From Fictibacillus nanhaiensis (lineage in GTDB: Bacteria; Bacillota; Bacilli; Bacillales; Fictibacillaceae), in the NCBI GenBank assembly GCA_016401345.1, contig JAEACG010000001.1:1364001-1428000 (forward strand): a stretch of DNA of 64,000 nt. Direction: 5' to 3'. Both the position numbers and the translations under genes were made by a program. The notes under the pieces were generated by a model. That model had not been told where the DNA came from. It ran no database searches and saw only the letters and a program-made list of their open reading frames with translations. Positions 32,787 to 41,778 of the stretch are shown here, piece after piece; position 1 is the stretch's first letter, and each line of letters begins with the position of its first letter.

Positions 32787-34104
32787 CTTGTTGCATACTT
32801 TTTGTAACGTCTGTTAACGAATCTGCTGAAACCGCGATCTGACCAACAGCATGACTAAGTTCTTCTATAACTTCAGCCATCACTTCTACTTCTTTTTCTA
32901 GCTTTCCGCTTCGATCTGTACTCTCACCCATCTTGGAGAGAATCGCTACAAAGAAATCTGATATTTCCGTAGCTTCACTTACACTATCGTTTATATATTG
33001 GTGAATACTTTCAACGGATGTAGTTACAGCTTCTATGCGTTTATGTGTATTTTTCACAAGTTCTGAAACACCTGAAACAGAAGTCTTTGTTTGGTCTGCT
33101 AACTTTCTAACTTCATGAGCGACGACAGAGAATCCTTTTCCAGCTTCCCCCGCTCTAGCTGCTTCTATCGCTGCGTTAAGGGATAGAAGGTTCGTCTGTT
33201 CCGCAATCGCTGTTACGATATCGACAACATCGTTAATTTTTACTGTTGCTTGCTCCAAATTAATCAATTCAGCTGTAATCTGCTCTGATTGGTCTTTTAC
33301 TTTCAGAATCATTTGCTGATGATCGTCTAATTTATTCTTACCTGCTAACGAATTTTTGGATACCTCTACAGCTGATTCTGCTGTGTTCTTTGCAAAAACA
33401 ACCACTTCATCCGCTTTCGATGTTAACTCTTCTAGGGCTGCACTCGTCTCTTCTGAGATACTCGCTAGTTCTTCTACAGAATCCCCAACTGAAACCGCAA
33501 TCTGCCTTTTTTGCTCTTCATGATGTTCTCTTTGTTTTACTTGCTCTAGTTCAAATGCTTCTAAGACAATCTGTTGCTCAAAATTCAAAATCTTCGTTAC
33601 TGCTTTAACGGCAAGCTGATACTCATTTTTATCTTGAATATGTATGTCCAAAATAGACAAAAAGGAAAGCAGCATGTCCTGAAAAGAACAGATATACCAT
33701 TTCGGCTGCAAACCGATTTTAAAATGGATGCGAGCAATCACTTTTCTTTGCTCTATGTATGCTGTATCAATAACCCCATTAAACATTTCTTGTATATGTT
33801 TGATCAACGTCACTTGTAGCTTATTAACTGAACTGTGTTTTTGAATAATTTCCATCAAGCCAGGAACATGTTCAATGTTTTTATAAAATTGGTTCACGAT
33901 CTCTTCTATATTCTCAGAGAGCAACGGTTTGATCGAGCGAATAATCCTTAAATCTTCAACTGTTAATGAAATCATATTCAATTGCTTTTGCCACTCACTG
34001 TTAGGAGATACTAAAATCTTCACGTCTTCTTTAAAATTCTCAGCTGGATCATGCACTTCTGCTGTACTTTTCTTTTTTGTTAAGATACTTAAAATAGATG
34101 CCAT
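32782..34104 (-). CDS. hemAT: HemAT globin-coupled oxygen chemoreceptor
   Basis: Soluble aerotaxis transducer of 440 residues. The N-terminal globin domain (about 1-185) carries the proximal His in [13 protein letters not shown], matching the heme ligand of B. subtilis HemAT (432 residues). The C-terminal methyl-accepting signalling domain has the hairpin tip [29 protein letters not shown], which contacts CheA and CheW. There is no membrane segment, as expected. It binds oxygen through heme and feeds the chemotaxis pathway. AAGAAGGA precedes the ATG. Confidence 0.92.
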   Translation of the reverse strand: MASILSILTKKKSTAEVHDPAENFKEDVKILVSPNSEWQKQLNMISLTVEDLRIIRSIKPLLSENIEEIVNQFYKNIEHVPGLMEIIQKHSSVNKLQVTLIKHIQEMFNGVIDTAYIEQRKVIARIHFKIGLQPKWYICSFQDMLLSFLSILDIHIQDKNEYQLAVKAVTKILNFEQQIVLEAFELEQVKQREHHEEQKRQIAVSVGDSVEELASISEETSAALEELTSKADEVVVFAKNTAESAVEVSKNSLAGKNKLDDHQQMILKVKDQSEQITAELINLEQATVKINDVVDIVTAIAEQTNLLSLNAAIEAARAGEAGKGFSVVAHEVRKLADQTKTSVSGVSELVKNTHKRIEAVTTSVESIHQYINDSVSEATEISDFFVAILSKMGESTDRSGKLEKEVEVMAEVIEELSHAVGQIAVSADSLTDVTKSMQQE

Positions 34105-34269
34105 TTCGATTTCCTTCTTTCTTGATCATCAGTTACATTTCATCCATTATGATGCAATTACATGCGACTATACGCTCATTTTATTGATTCATATGTTTTA
34201 TCGACTTCTTTACGGGAATCTTTTACTAAACAAAAATATTTTAAAAAAATGAAAAGAGGAGTGATTCAC

Positions 34270-34422
34270 ATGTGGAAAAAGAAATGGGCAGCCGGAACAT
34301 TGGCAGCAATGTTAACGTTAGGTGGATTAACTGCTTGTGGTGACGGCGTTGACCAAGACAACGGTGTAGACGACGGCGAACAAAACGATGAGATGGATGA
34401 AAAAAATAAAGAAGAAGGATGA
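34270..34422 (+). CDS. Small acidic lipoprotein
   Basis: A 50-residue protein with a signal peptide MWKKKWAAGTLAAMLTLGGL and lipobox GLTAC (Cys23). After cleavage only about 27 residues remain, almost all Asp, Glu, Asn, Gly and Lys. A GAGGAG ribosome site lies ten bases before the ATG. Such short acidic lipoproteins are common in spore formers and mostly uncharacterised. It lies between hemAT and the yheH terminator, facing the latter. Confidence 0.75.
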   Translation: MWKKKWAAGTLAAMLTLGGLTACGDGVDQDNGVDDGEQNDEMDEKNKEEG

Positions 34423-34446
34423 TAAGTAGCCTTCTTAAAAATATCA

Positions 34447-34478
34447 AAAAAAAAGGAGCCCATTAGGCTCCTTTTAGC
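34447..34478. terminator. Terminator between the lipoprotein and yheH
   Basis: AAAAGGAGCC and GGCTCCTTTT pair around CATTA; A and T tracts make it usable from both sides. Confidence 0.88.
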
Positions 34479-34480
34479 GT

Positions 34481-36505
34481 TTAACTTACTGCTCTTGTTT
34501 CCGTTTTTCCTTGTTGAAGCTGGTACATCTGGAAGTATCGTCCCTTTTCTTTCATCAGGTCTTCATGACTGCCACGTTCTACGATCACACCACGGTCGAG
34601 AACGAGAATTTGATCCGCACTCTTAATCGTAGAAAGTCTATGAGCAATAATGAAAGTGGTCCTTCCTCTCTTCAGGACATCTAGTGCCTCTTGAATCACA
34701 GCTTCTGTTTCTGTATCAATACTTGCCGTTGCTTCATCAAGTATTAAGATAGCTGGATTGTAAGCTAGCGCTCTTGCAAAAGAAATTAATTGTCTCTGAC
34801 CGGATGAAAGGGTACTTCCTTTTTCAATAACCGGCTCATCTAATCCTTTAGGCAAGTTGTTGATAAATGGCATTGCGCCTACATCGGTGAGTGCCTTTTC
34901 AACTTGTTCCCGCGTAATCTCAGGATTATCCAAGCTCACGTTGGATGCAATCGTTCCTGTGAACAAGAAAGGATCTTGCAAGACGATACCCATATGCTGT
35001 CGAAGCTCCTGTTTAGATAGCTTCATAATGTCTTGGCCATCGATCAAGATTTTTCCCTGTTTGATGTCATAGAATCGGAATAATAGATTCATGATAGAGC
35101 TTTTACCAGAACCAGTGTGACCGACAAGTGCCACCGTCTCACCTTGGTTTGCTTCAAAAGCTATATTTTTAAGGACTGGTTCCCCTTCTACATAACTGAA
35201 CGTAACATCTTGAAACTCAACATTTCCTTTGTAACGTTCAATCTCTGTCTCCGTCACTTTCTGTCCTGGCTCATCCATCAGAACGAATACTCGCTCTGCA
35301 GATACTAGTGCCTGCTCAAGCTGTGCAAGCTGATTAACCATACCTGTTACCGGATGGAACATACGGTTCAAATAATCAACAAAGGCGTATAGCACACCGA
35401 TCGAAATAACAGAACCTACACCGAGTGCCTGACCTGCAAAATGCCAGATGAATGCCATAAACGCAAGGTTCTTTAATAACAACACAAGGTTATGTCCCGT
35501 CATCGCGTTAAGACTTAACAGCTTGTTTTGAAAGGTGAAGTATTCTTTATTCATCTTTTCAAATTCTTCAGAAGTCTCTTTTTGACGCTTAAATGCTTGA
35601 ATGATTGTCATACCGTTGATCGATTCGTTTATCATTCCGTTAATATCACTAAGCGTAGAACGAATTCTATGATTGTATTTAGACGCGAATTTTCTGTAAA
35701 CGATGATCCAAACGACGAGGATCGGTACAAGAATCAAACAGATCGTTGCAAGCTTAGGATCAAGCAAGAACAACGCGATGAAAATTCCCGTCAGATAGAT
35801 GATTCCTGTAAAAAAGTTAGCTAGTACGTTAATGAATAATTCCTTGATCGCTTCCGTATCATTCGTAATACGAGAAACGATTTTCCCAGCAGGCTGATTA
35901 TCAAAATATGTGATCGCTACACGCTGAACATGGGCAAACACATCTTGACGAATCTTCTTGATAACCAGATTAGATGAGCGCTGCAGCATATAGCGTTGAC
36001 CATATTGAAAGAATGCTGCAAAAACGAGAAGGCTTAAGTAGATCATGGTTAGTTTCATGATCCCCGCGATTTCAGGCTTATAAAAAGCAAATGTTTCACT
36101 CGTACTTAATTTATCTGCCTGATAGGTTTCTGATTTTCCTTTAAAAGAAATCGTCACCTCACTGTTATTCACTTTTCGTTCACCATCAAAAGATATTTTA
36201 TTAGGTACAACAAAATAGTCTCGTTTCACTTGTATAACTCGTATTTCTTTTCCTTTATCTTCTCCTGGATCAAAATGATCATTTCGTTTATACCAGTTTC
36301 CATCGTATTTCACTGCTGCTTTTTCTTCATTATCTACTTGATGCCACGGCCTTTCGATCCCAAGAATATGGTCATCGATCATCGTCTTTGCGATAAACGG
36401 TCCGGTCAGCTCCGCCCCAATGGCAACGGTCAGCATCAGAAGCCCGAGAATAAAGTTCTTTTTATAGTGAAGTGCGTATTGAAACAGGCGTTTTCCAACG
36501 TTCAT
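34481..36505 (-). CDS. yheH: YheH/BmrD, multidrug ABC exporter half with canonical ATP site residues
   Basis: Fused membrane-ATPase subunit of 674 residues, the length of B. subtilis YheH (BmrD, 673). Between the first two helices is a hydrophilic extracytoplasmic domain of about 100 residues (LGIERPWHQVDNEE to LSTSETFAF), the special feature of this subunit. The ATPase domain has Walker A GHTGSGKSS, signature LSSGQRQL and Walker B LILDEATASID with the catalytic Glu. It pairs with YheI as a heterodimer that exports drugs. Its ribosome site AAGGCGGTG lies within the end of yheI and the genes are two bases apart. Confidence 0.92.
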   Translation of the reverse strand: MNVGKRLFQYALHYKKNFILGLLMLTVAIGAELTGPFIAKTMIDDHILGIERPWHQVDNEEKAAVKYDGNWYKRNDHFDPGEDKGKEIRVIQVKRDYFVVPNKISFDGERKVNNSEVTISFKGKSETYQADKLSTSETFAFYKPEIAGIMKLTMIYLSLLVFAAFFQYGQRYMLQRSSNLVIKKIRQDVFAHVQRVAITYFDNQPAGKIVSRITNDTEAIKELFINVLANFFTGIIYLTGIFIALFLLDPKLATICLILVPILVVWIIVYRKFASKYNHRIRSTLSDINGMINESINGMTIIQAFKRQKETSEEFEKMNKEYFTFQNKLLSLNAMTGHNLVLLLKNLAFMAFIWHFAGQALGVGSVISIGVLYAFVDYLNRMFHPVTGMVNQLAQLEQALVSAERVFVLMDEPGQKVTETEIERYKGNVEFQDVTFSYVEGEPVLKNIAFEANQGETVALVGHTGSGKSSIMNLLFRFYDIKQGKILIDGQDIMKLSKQELRQHMGIVLQDPFLFTGTIASNVSLDNPEITREQVEKALTDVGAMPFINNLPKGLDEPVIEKGSTLSSGQRQLISFARALAYNPAILILDEATASIDTETEAVIQEALDVLKRGRTTFIIAHRLSTIKSADQILVLDRGVIVERGSHEDLMKEKGRYFQMYQLQQGKTETRAVS

Positions 36506-36507
36506 GG

Positions 36508-38265
36508 CTACACCGCCTTATTATCATTTAAGTTTTGTTCGATCTGCTGACGTTCGTGCTGTTCTTTATACCAGCCATCTCTAGCTATTAAATCCTCATG
36601 TCTGCCTTCATCAACGATCGCTCCGTCATCAATAACGATGATCCAGTCTGCGTGTTCAACTGCAGACAGTCGGTGTGTTGTTATAAAAGTTGTTTTCCCA
36701 GCGCGTTCTTTACGGATGTTACCGATGATTGCAGTCTCCGTCTTCGCATCAACAGCAGAAAGCGCATCATCTAATATCAAAATTTCTGGATCCACACATA
36801 ATGCTCGTGCAATAGACACACGCTGCTTCTGTCCTCCTGATAACGCCACACCTTTTTCACCGACGAGCGTGTTCAATCCTTCAGGAAGGTGCTGAACATC
36901 TTTTCTAAAGGACGCCATCTCCATAACATGATTCAATTTATCAACACCTGCCGTGCTATTCCCAAACAGGATATTTTCCTCCACCGTTTTGGAGAAAAGA
37001 ATAGCATCCTGCGGTACGTATCCGATCCATCCTTGGAGATCTTCTAAAGCGATATCTTCAATACCCACACCAGAGAACGAAATACTCCCTTTTCCAACTG
37101 GATACTCTCTTAAAAGCTGTTTAAGAAGTGTCGTTTTTCCACTTCCTGTTCGGCCAACGATCCCAAGCGTTGCTCCCTTTTCCACCTTAACGTTGATGTT
37201 TTTTAAGTTATCTGTTTCAGAAGAAGGATAACGGAATGTCACATCTTCAAATGCTATTGTTCCTGGATCTTTTAATGGGACAAGGTCTTCTGCGTTTTTT
37301 ACATCAGGTTCATAGCTAAGCGTTTCATTAACACGATCAAGTGATGCACTTCCACGTTCCATGATATTAATGAGCTCACCGATCGCGATCATCGGCCAGA
37401 TCAGCATGCCTAAGTACACGTTGAACGTAACAAGCTCACCAAGTGTGATCGTCTTATGAAATACCATGTATGCTCCATATCCTAAACCGATCAAATAACT
37501 CATTCCTACTAATACTTTTATCGTAGGCTCGAACAAGGCGTCAATTCTTGATACAGCCAAGTTCTTTTCAAATACATCTTCTGTTACTTTATTGAAGCGT
37601 GCTACATCTTCTTCTTCCTGAACATAAGCACGAATAACACGTACTCCTTGGATGCTTTCAAGAACTGAATCGTTCATTTCTCCGAAGGCATCTTGGGCAA
37701 CGGTAAAACGCTGATGTACTTTTTTTCCGTATTTTTTAATAATAAACGCGATGATCGGCAGTGGAATAAGCGCTGCAAACGTCAATTTCCAACTGATCAT
37801 GAATCCCATCACGAACAGGATCGTTAACATGAACAAACTCGAATCTACAAGTGTTAAAATTCCGAATCCTGCAGTCATAGAGATTGCTTTTAAATCGTTT
37901 GTAGCACGTGCCATCAGATCTCCTGTTCGATTTTTCTCAAAAAACGTAGGAGTCATCTTTAATAAGTGACGCATAAAACTTGATCGCATCGAACGCTCGA
38001 TAATAAAAGCGCCTCCAAAAAGCTGATACATCCAGATGTACATCGTAATGTACATCGAAATTAGGACAGCTACAAAGATTCCAAGAGTCCGCATCATGTC
38101 TTCTTTTGTGATCGTGCCCATATGAATGGAGTCAATAATATTACCGATGAGTTTCGGTGGGATGATCTCAATGATCCCAACACCAGTCAGCAGCACTACC
38201 GCAACCGTGTAACGTATCCAATGTTTCTTAAAAAACCAAGCTAATTTTCCTAAAACTGAAAACAT
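36508..38265 (-). CDS. yheI: YheI/BmrC, multidrug ABC exporter half with degenerate ATP site
   Basis: Fused subunit of 585 residues, identical in length to B. subtilis YheI (BmrC). Six membrane helices are followed by an ATPase domain with Walker A GRTGSGKTT, signature LSGGQKQR and Walker B LILDDALSAVD. The usual catalytic Glu after Walker B is Asp, so one of the two ATP sites of the YheI/YheH heterodimer is degenerate, as established for this family. GAGAGGAG lies before the ATG. In B. subtilis the operon is induced by ribosome-targeting antibiotics through a leader peptide; the upstream leader described here fits. Confidence 0.93.
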   Translation of the reverse strand: MFSVLGKLAWFFKKHWIRYTVAVVLLTGVGIIEIIPPKLIGNIIDSIHMGTITKEDMMRTLGIFVAVLISMYITMYIWMYQLFGGAFIIERSMRSSFMRHLLKMTPTFFEKNRTGDLMARATNDLKAISMTAGFGILTLVDSSLFMLTILFVMGFMISWKLTFAALIPLPIIAFIIKKYGKKVHQRFTVAQDAFGEMNDSVLESIQGVRVIRAYVQEEEDVARFNKVTEDVFEKNLAVSRIDALFEPTIKVLVGMSYLIGLGYGAYMVFHKTITLGELVTFNVYLGMLIWPMIAIGELINIMERGSASLDRVNETLSYEPDVKNAEDLVPLKDPGTIAFEDVTFRYPSSETDNLKNINVKVEKGATLGIVGRTGSGKTTLLKQLLREYPVGKGSISFSGVGIEDIALEDLQGWIGYVPQDAILFSKTVEENILFGNSTAGVDKLNHVMEMASFRKDVQHLPEGLNTLVGEKGVALSGGQKQRVSIARALCVDPEILILDDALSAVDAKTETAIIGNIRKERAGKTTFITTHRLSAVEHADWIIVIDDGAIVDEGRHEDLIARDGWYKEQHERQQIEQNLNDNKAV

Positions 38266-38315
38266 AATGTCTCTCCTCTCGATCTACCATCCTCTTAAAC
38301 AGTTGTTTAACGAAG

Positions 38316-38375
38316 CTACCCAAAAAGTGTATGATCCTTGCGTTCTAGCCACACATTAAATGATTTTCTTTTCAT
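38316..38375 (-). CDS. Candidate 19-residue upstream ORF in the bmr leader
   Basis: GGAGGAG lies five to seven bases before an ATG that opens a 19-codon frame (MKRKSFNVWLERKDHTLFG, stop TAG). It ends about 50 bases before yheI and after the attenuator-like terminator. The ribosome site is among the strongest in the window. It may be a second regulatory peptide or a relic; I know of no counterpart. Confidence 0.45.
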   Translation of the reverse strand: MKRKSFNVWLERKDHTLFG

Positions 38376-38404
38376 TTTTTCTCCTCCTATTGTTTCGTAA
38401 ATCT

Positions 38405-38436
38405 ATTGCAAAAAGAAGATTGACTCTTCTGTGCAA
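38405..38436 (-). promoter_or_regulatory. Second hairpin in the bmr leader
   Basis: TTGCA-AAA-AGAAGA and TCTTCT-G-TGCAA form an inverted repeat around TTGAC, between the terminator at 38443-38480 and the 19-codon ORF. On the minus strand TTTTTG follows the inner stem, so it could act as a weak second terminator. Confidence 0.4.
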
Positions 38437-38442
38437 ACGAAA

Positions 38443-38480
38443 ATAAAAAAGCATACCATTCGAACTCGGTATGCTTAAAA
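38443..38480 (-). terminator. Attenuator-like terminator inside the bmr leader
   Basis: On the minus strand AAGCATACC and GGTATGCTT pair and are followed by TTTTATTTT. It lies about 85 bases after the stop codon of the 32-codon leader ORF and about 180 bases before yheI, so transcription must read through it to reach the exporter genes. Confidence 0.8.
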
Positions 38481-38562
38481 TCACAAAAAAACACACGTCA
38501 CGACTGGGGTGACCTGCGTACAAACATGTATGTAGAAAAGGCAGATATATAGATTGATAATC

Positions 38563-38661
38563 CTAATACATCTCTTCCGGCAGGCCATGGTATGAAATTG
38601 TAGAGTCATCGTTGATTACAACAGTGACCGCAATTTGAGTAACAATCATTTCTTTCACCAT
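38563..38661 (-). CDS. bmrB: BmrB-like leader peptide (32 residues)
   Basis: A 32-codon ORF starting MVKEMIVTQIAVTVVIN and ending YHGLPEEMY, preceded by AAAGGATGG eight bases before the ATG. In B. subtilis a short ORF, bmrB, lies upstream of bmrC-bmrD and its translation governs read-through of a terminator when ribosomes are slowed by antibiotics. Position, promoter, peptide and downstream terminator agree with that. I infer the equivalence from context; I cannot verify peptide identity. It is shorter than I recall for BmrB. Confidence 0.6.
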   Translation of the reverse strand: MVKEMIVTQIAVTVVINDDSTISYHGLPEEMY

Positions 38662-38706
38662 GACACAACCATCCTTTCCATAATTTTGTAGTTTGTAACT
38701 TTGGTA

Positions 38707-38736
38707 ATCTTAACACTATTCTAATAACTATGTCAA
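38707..38736 (-). promoter_or_regulatory. SigmaA-type promoter of the bmrB-yheI-yheH operon
   Basis: On the minus strand a perfect TTGACA (38736-38731) and TAAGAT (38712-38707) are 18 bases apart, about 45 bases before the leader ORF. The 5' leader from here to yheI is therefore some 430 bases. Confidence 0.75.
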
Positions 38737-38861
38737 TTGCTTTTAGATATGCTTAAAATTATTTAAAACGCTGTTAATTTTTGCTTTAGAAGAGTGCTTG
38801 AAGTGAGGTTGCCGCTTCAATCTACAGCGTTTTCGTATGTACCTATCATTATTTACTTTCA

Positions 38862-38966
38862 AACCAGAAGTTTTCACTTTCAATCCACGAGTTTTTGCTC
38901 TCAATCCACGAGTTTTCACACTTAATCCACGAGTTCATGCTCTCAATCCAAAAGTTATCCACGAGT
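38862..38966. repeat. Intergenic array D: five to six 21 bp degenerate repeats
   Basis: ATCCACGAG-type cores at 38862, 38883, 38904, 38925 and 38946 are exactly 21 bp apart, with a further ATCCACGAG at 38957. The consensus is CAATCCACGAGTTTTCRCTYT. Because 21 is seven codons, one frame reads through with a repeating N-P-R-V motif, but there is no ribosome site and I take it as non-coding. It lies between the ribH terminator and the bmr promoter. Confidence 0.85.
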
Positions 38967-39010
38967 CGACACCCCTCGACAAACTCGTACACCATCTGTT
39001 TCTAAAACAA

Positions 39011-39041
39011 ACAAAAACCCGTCACTAAAAAAGTGACGGGC
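39011..39041 (-). terminator. Terminator of the riboflavin operon
   Basis: CCCGTCACT and AGTGACGGG pair around AAAAA; on the minus strand TTTTTGTTTG follows. Confidence 0.9.
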
Positions 39042-39058
39042 TATCACACACATGCATT

Positions 39059-39526
39059 CTATCCTAACTGACGCGTTAAGTTGGCCATTTCAATAGCTGA
39101 CACAGCAGCTTCCCAACCTTTGTTTCCTGCTTTCGTCCCTGCACGCTCGATCGCTTGTTCAATTGAATCCACTGTCAAGACGCCAAAGATTACAGGAACA
39201 CCGCTCGTCATGGATGCTTGAGCGACTCCTTTCGCTGCCTCATTACATACGTAATCAAAGTGTGGCGTCGATCCGCGGATTACTGCTCCTAAAGTGATCA
39301 CTGCATCATAGTTACCGCTATCTGCCATCTTTTTAGCGATCAGCGGTATCTCAAACGCTCCAGGAACCCAAGCGATGTCTACATCATCTTCAGAAATACC
39401 GTGTCTCTTGAATGCATCTTGTGCACCTGAAACTAATTTATCTGAAATAAAGTCATTAAAACGTCCTGCTACGATACCTACTTTTAATCCTGTACCAACT
39501 AAATGTCCTTCAAATAATTTTGCCAT
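39059..39526 (-). CDS. ribH: Lumazine synthase (6,7-dimethyl-8-ribityllumazine synthase)
   Basis: Beta subunit of riboflavin synthase, 155 residues. It joins ArP (5-amino-6-ribitylaminouracil) and dihydroxybutanone phosphate to form the lumazine precursor of riboflavin. Typical segments are [51 protein letters not shown] with the catalytic His region, and [17 protein letters not shown]. It forms 60-mer capsids in relatives. Last gene of the FMN-controlled operon; strong AGGAGG. Confidence 0.96.
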   Translation of the reverse strand: MAKLFEGHLVGTGLKVGIVAGRFNDFISDKLVSGAQDAFKRHGISEDDVDIAWVPGAFEIPLIAKKMADSGNYDAVITLGAVIRGSTPHFDYVCNEAAKGVAQASMTSGVPVIFGVLTVDSIEQAIERAGTKAGNKGWEAAVSAIEMANLTRQLG

Positions 39527-39542
39527 GACTATTCCTCCTGAT

Positions 39543-40736
39543 TTAAAAATGAAGCATATGCCCCAATTTGCTCTTTTTTGTTTTTAGATAATCTTCGTTG
39601 TTCTTGTTATGAGGCATCTGAAGCGCCACACGATCGGTCACTTCTAAGTCATAACCTTTTAATCCAGCAATCTTTCTTGGATTGTTCGTCAGCAGTTTCA
39701 TCTTACTGATACCAAGGTCCTTTAAAATTTGAGCTCCTATGCCATAATCACGCAGATCTGGCGCGAACCCAAGCTGCTCATTTGCCTCAACCGTATCAAG
39801 ACCCTCTTCTTGAAGTTTATAAGCTTTCATCTTATTGATTAGTCCGATGCCGCGTCCTTCTTGTCTCATGTACAGCAAAACGCCACGGCCTTCTTTTTCT
39901 ATCTGTGAAAGAGCTGCGTGAAGCTGTGAACCACAATCACAACGAGCTGAACCAAATACATCACCTGTTAAGCACTCAGAATGAACGCGGACTAAAACTG
40001 GTTCTCCGGTTGCAACCTCACCTTTAACGAGTGCAACATGTTCTTTCTCATCTAATACATTCGAAAAACCGATCGCTTTAAAATCACCAAACTCTGTAGG
40101 CAGATTAATCTCTACTTCACGCTTTACCATCTGCTCAGTTTTGTTTCGGTACGTAATGAGGTCTTTAATCGTGATCAGCTTCATATTATGTTGTTTCGCA
40201 AGCTCGACTAGTTCAGGAACACGAGCCATCGTTCCGTCTTCTTTCATGATTTCACAGATAACACCAGCCGATTTGCTGCCTGCCATTTGTGCAAGATCGA
40301 TGGCTGCTTCCGTATGGCCTGCTCTTCGCAACACACCACCGTTTTTTCCAATCAACGGAAAAATATGACCAGGTCGTTTGAAATCAGAAGGCAGGGAATC
40401 TGCATTCACAAGCTCACGTACTGTAGACGCTCTCTCTTGAGCCGAAATACCTGTTGTTGTTGAAATATGATCGACGCTTATCGTAAAAGCCGTGCCATGC
40501 GAATCTGTGTTGGCTACTACCATCGGTGAAAGATCAAGCTTTAACGCAATTTCTTCTGAGATCGGTGTACACACTAAACCTCTGCCATGTGTCACCATAA
40601 AATTAATGGTTTCAGGAGTTATACCTTCTGCGAGTGCTACAAAGTCACCCTCGTTTTCACGATCTTCGTCATCTACTACGATCACAATTTTTCCTTCTTT
40701 AAGATCTGCCACTGCTTCTTCTATGGAGTGAAACAT
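39543..40736 (-). CDS. ribBA: Bifunctional DHBP synthase / GTP cyclohydrolase II
   Basis: Two-domain riboflavin enzyme of 397 residues. The N-terminal domain (about 1-200) makes 3,4-dihydroxy-2-butanone 4-phosphate from ribulose 5-phosphate; its acidic loop is [10 protein letters not shown]. The C-terminal domain (about 205-397) opens GTP: zinc ligands are in [18 protein letters not shown], and the active-site segment is [21 protein letters not shown] with the conserved Tyr, followed by DLRDYG. AGGAGGAG precedes the ATG. Second gene of the ribE-ribBA-ribH operon. Confidence 0.96.
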   Translation of the reverse strand: MFHSIEEAVADLKEGKIVIVVDDEDRENEGDFVALAEGITPETINFMVTHGRGLVCTPISEEIALKLDLSPMVVANTDSHGTAFTISVDHISTTTGISAQERASTVRELVNADSLPSDFKRPGHIFPLIGKNGGVLRRAGHTEAAIDLAQMAGSKSAGVICEIMKEDGTMARVPELVELAKQHNMKLITIKDLITYRNKTEQMVKREVEINLPTEFGDFKAIGFSNVLDEKEHVALVKGEVATGEPVLVRVHSECLTGDVFGSARCDCGSQLHAALSQIEKEGRGVLLYMRQEGRGIGLINKMKAYKLQEEGLDTVEANEQLGFAPDLRDYGIGAQILKDLGISKMKLLTNNPRKIAGLKGYDLEVTDRVALQMPHNKNNEDYLKTKKSKLGHMLHF

Positions 40737-40747
40737 GAACTCTCCTC

Positions 40748-41395
40748 CTAAAATCCGTGCTCTTGTAAGAAATCAAGAGACAGCTTCGACTTTTGTGTAG
40801 TTTCTTCTTTCGGCGACAACATATTGTGTACATACTTTGCCAGCATGTCGCATTCGATATTCACGATGTCACCCGTTCCTTTCGACCCTAAGATCGTGTG
40901 TTCTGCTGTATGAGGAATCAATGAAACAGTAATTGTACTTTCGGTCACTTCAAATATAGTGAGACTCGTCCCATCTACACATACAGAGCCTTTCAACATA
41001 AAATAACGCATCAGATGGTCAGGTAACACAATCGTATAATAAATGGCATTTCTCTCTGGACGCTTTTCAATGATTGTTCCTGTCCCATCCACATGCCCGG
41101 AAACAAAATGTCCACCGAACCGGCCACCAGCAGCCATCGCTCGTTCAAGATTGACCAAATCACGGTTGTTTAATAATCTCAATGTGGATGAACGAAACGT
41201 CTCTGGCATAACATCTACCGTGAACTCTCTTTTACTAAAAGAAGTTACGGTTAGACAAACACCGTTAACTGCGATACTGTCTCCAAGGTTTACATCTTTT
41301 AATACTTCTTGGGCTGTAACAGTAAGAACAATCGTTTCGTTGCCTTTAGAAATTGATTTTATCGTACCTTTTTCTTCGATAATGCCTGTAAACAA
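40748..41395 (-). CDS. ribE: Riboflavin synthase, alpha subunit
   Basis: Catalyses the dismutation of two lumazine molecules to riboflavin and ArP. The product starting at a TTG (41395) has 215 residues, exactly the usual length, and begins with the canonical [17 protein letters not shown] lies eight bases before the TTG. The frame is open further upstream, but those residues are not part of the family. Two lumazine-binding repeats are visible ([13 protein letters not shown] and [12 protein letters not shown]). In B. subtilis the gene before ribE is ribD; it is absent here and lies at 57.9 kb. Confidence 0.95.
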   Translation of the reverse strand: MFTGIIEEKGTIKSISKGNETIVLTVTAQEVLKDVNLGDSIAVNGVCLTVTSFSKREFTVDVMPETFRSSTLRLLNNRDLVNLERAMAAGGRFGGHFVSGHVDGTGTIIEKRPERNAIYYTIVLPDHLMRYFMLKGSVCVDGTSLTIFEVTESTITVSLIPHTAEHTILGSKGTGDIVNIECDMLAKYVHNMLSPKEETTQKSKLSLDFLQEHGF

Positions 41396-41474
41396 AAAGC
41401 TTTCCCTCCCCTCGTATGACGTAAGTATCATCGTAAATATGCATAAGCAGGAGTCCTTTTTTCTTAATACAAAT

Positions 41475-41505
41475 AACCCCGGAAACAGATTGCTTCCGGG
41501 GTTTT
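41475..41505 (-). terminator. Expression-platform terminator of the FMN riboswitch
   Basis: On the minus strand CCCCGGAA and TTCCGGGG pair and are followed by TTATTTGTATT. It lies between the aptamer and ribE, so FMN binding would favour termination. Confidence 0.75.
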
Positions 41506-41577
41506 AAATGTTAAGAATATAACGAAATAAACCTTTAAATATACCTATTTCAAACACAGGTATTCTAAAAGTGTTCA

Positions 41578-41724
41578 CGTTCCTTCTCCCATCCAGACTA
41601 TACTGTCGGCTTCGGAATTGCACCGAATCCACCGTTTCTGCTACATGCAAAACCGGGTCACGGACTGAGAGGCTGAAGCCTCATCACCGCCGGTTGGGAA
41701 TTTCACCCGACCCCGAAGGACTTA
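41578..41724 (-). promoter_or_regulatory. FMN riboswitch (RFN element)
   Basis: The conserved RFN core is present on the minus strand: TTCGGGGTCGGGTGAAATTC, then ACCGGCGGTGATGAG, the AGCCTCTCAGTCCGTGACCC segment, GGTGGATTCGGTGCAATTCC and the closing GTATAGTCTGGATGGGAGAAG. It precedes ribE-ribBA-ribH and should turn the operon off when flavin mononucleotide is plentiful. Confidence 0.97.
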
Positions 41725-41737
41725 TTTACTTATGTTC

Positions 41738-41766
41738 ATTATAAGTAAACAGCAGCGTTAATTCAA
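41738..41766 (-). promoter_or_regulatory. SigmaA-type promoter of the riboflavin operon
   Basis: On the minus strand TTGAAT (41766-41761) and a perfect TATAAT (41743-41738) are 17 bases apart, about 15 bases before the aptamer. Confidence 0.8.
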
Positions 41767-41778
41767 ACGTGATCACTA

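Noticed and set aside
38837-39028. 63-codon frame with a heptapeptide repeat over array D
   Set aside because: It arises because the 21 bp period equals seven codons. No ribosome site precedes it, and a sister array has a 20 bp period that cannot be coding.
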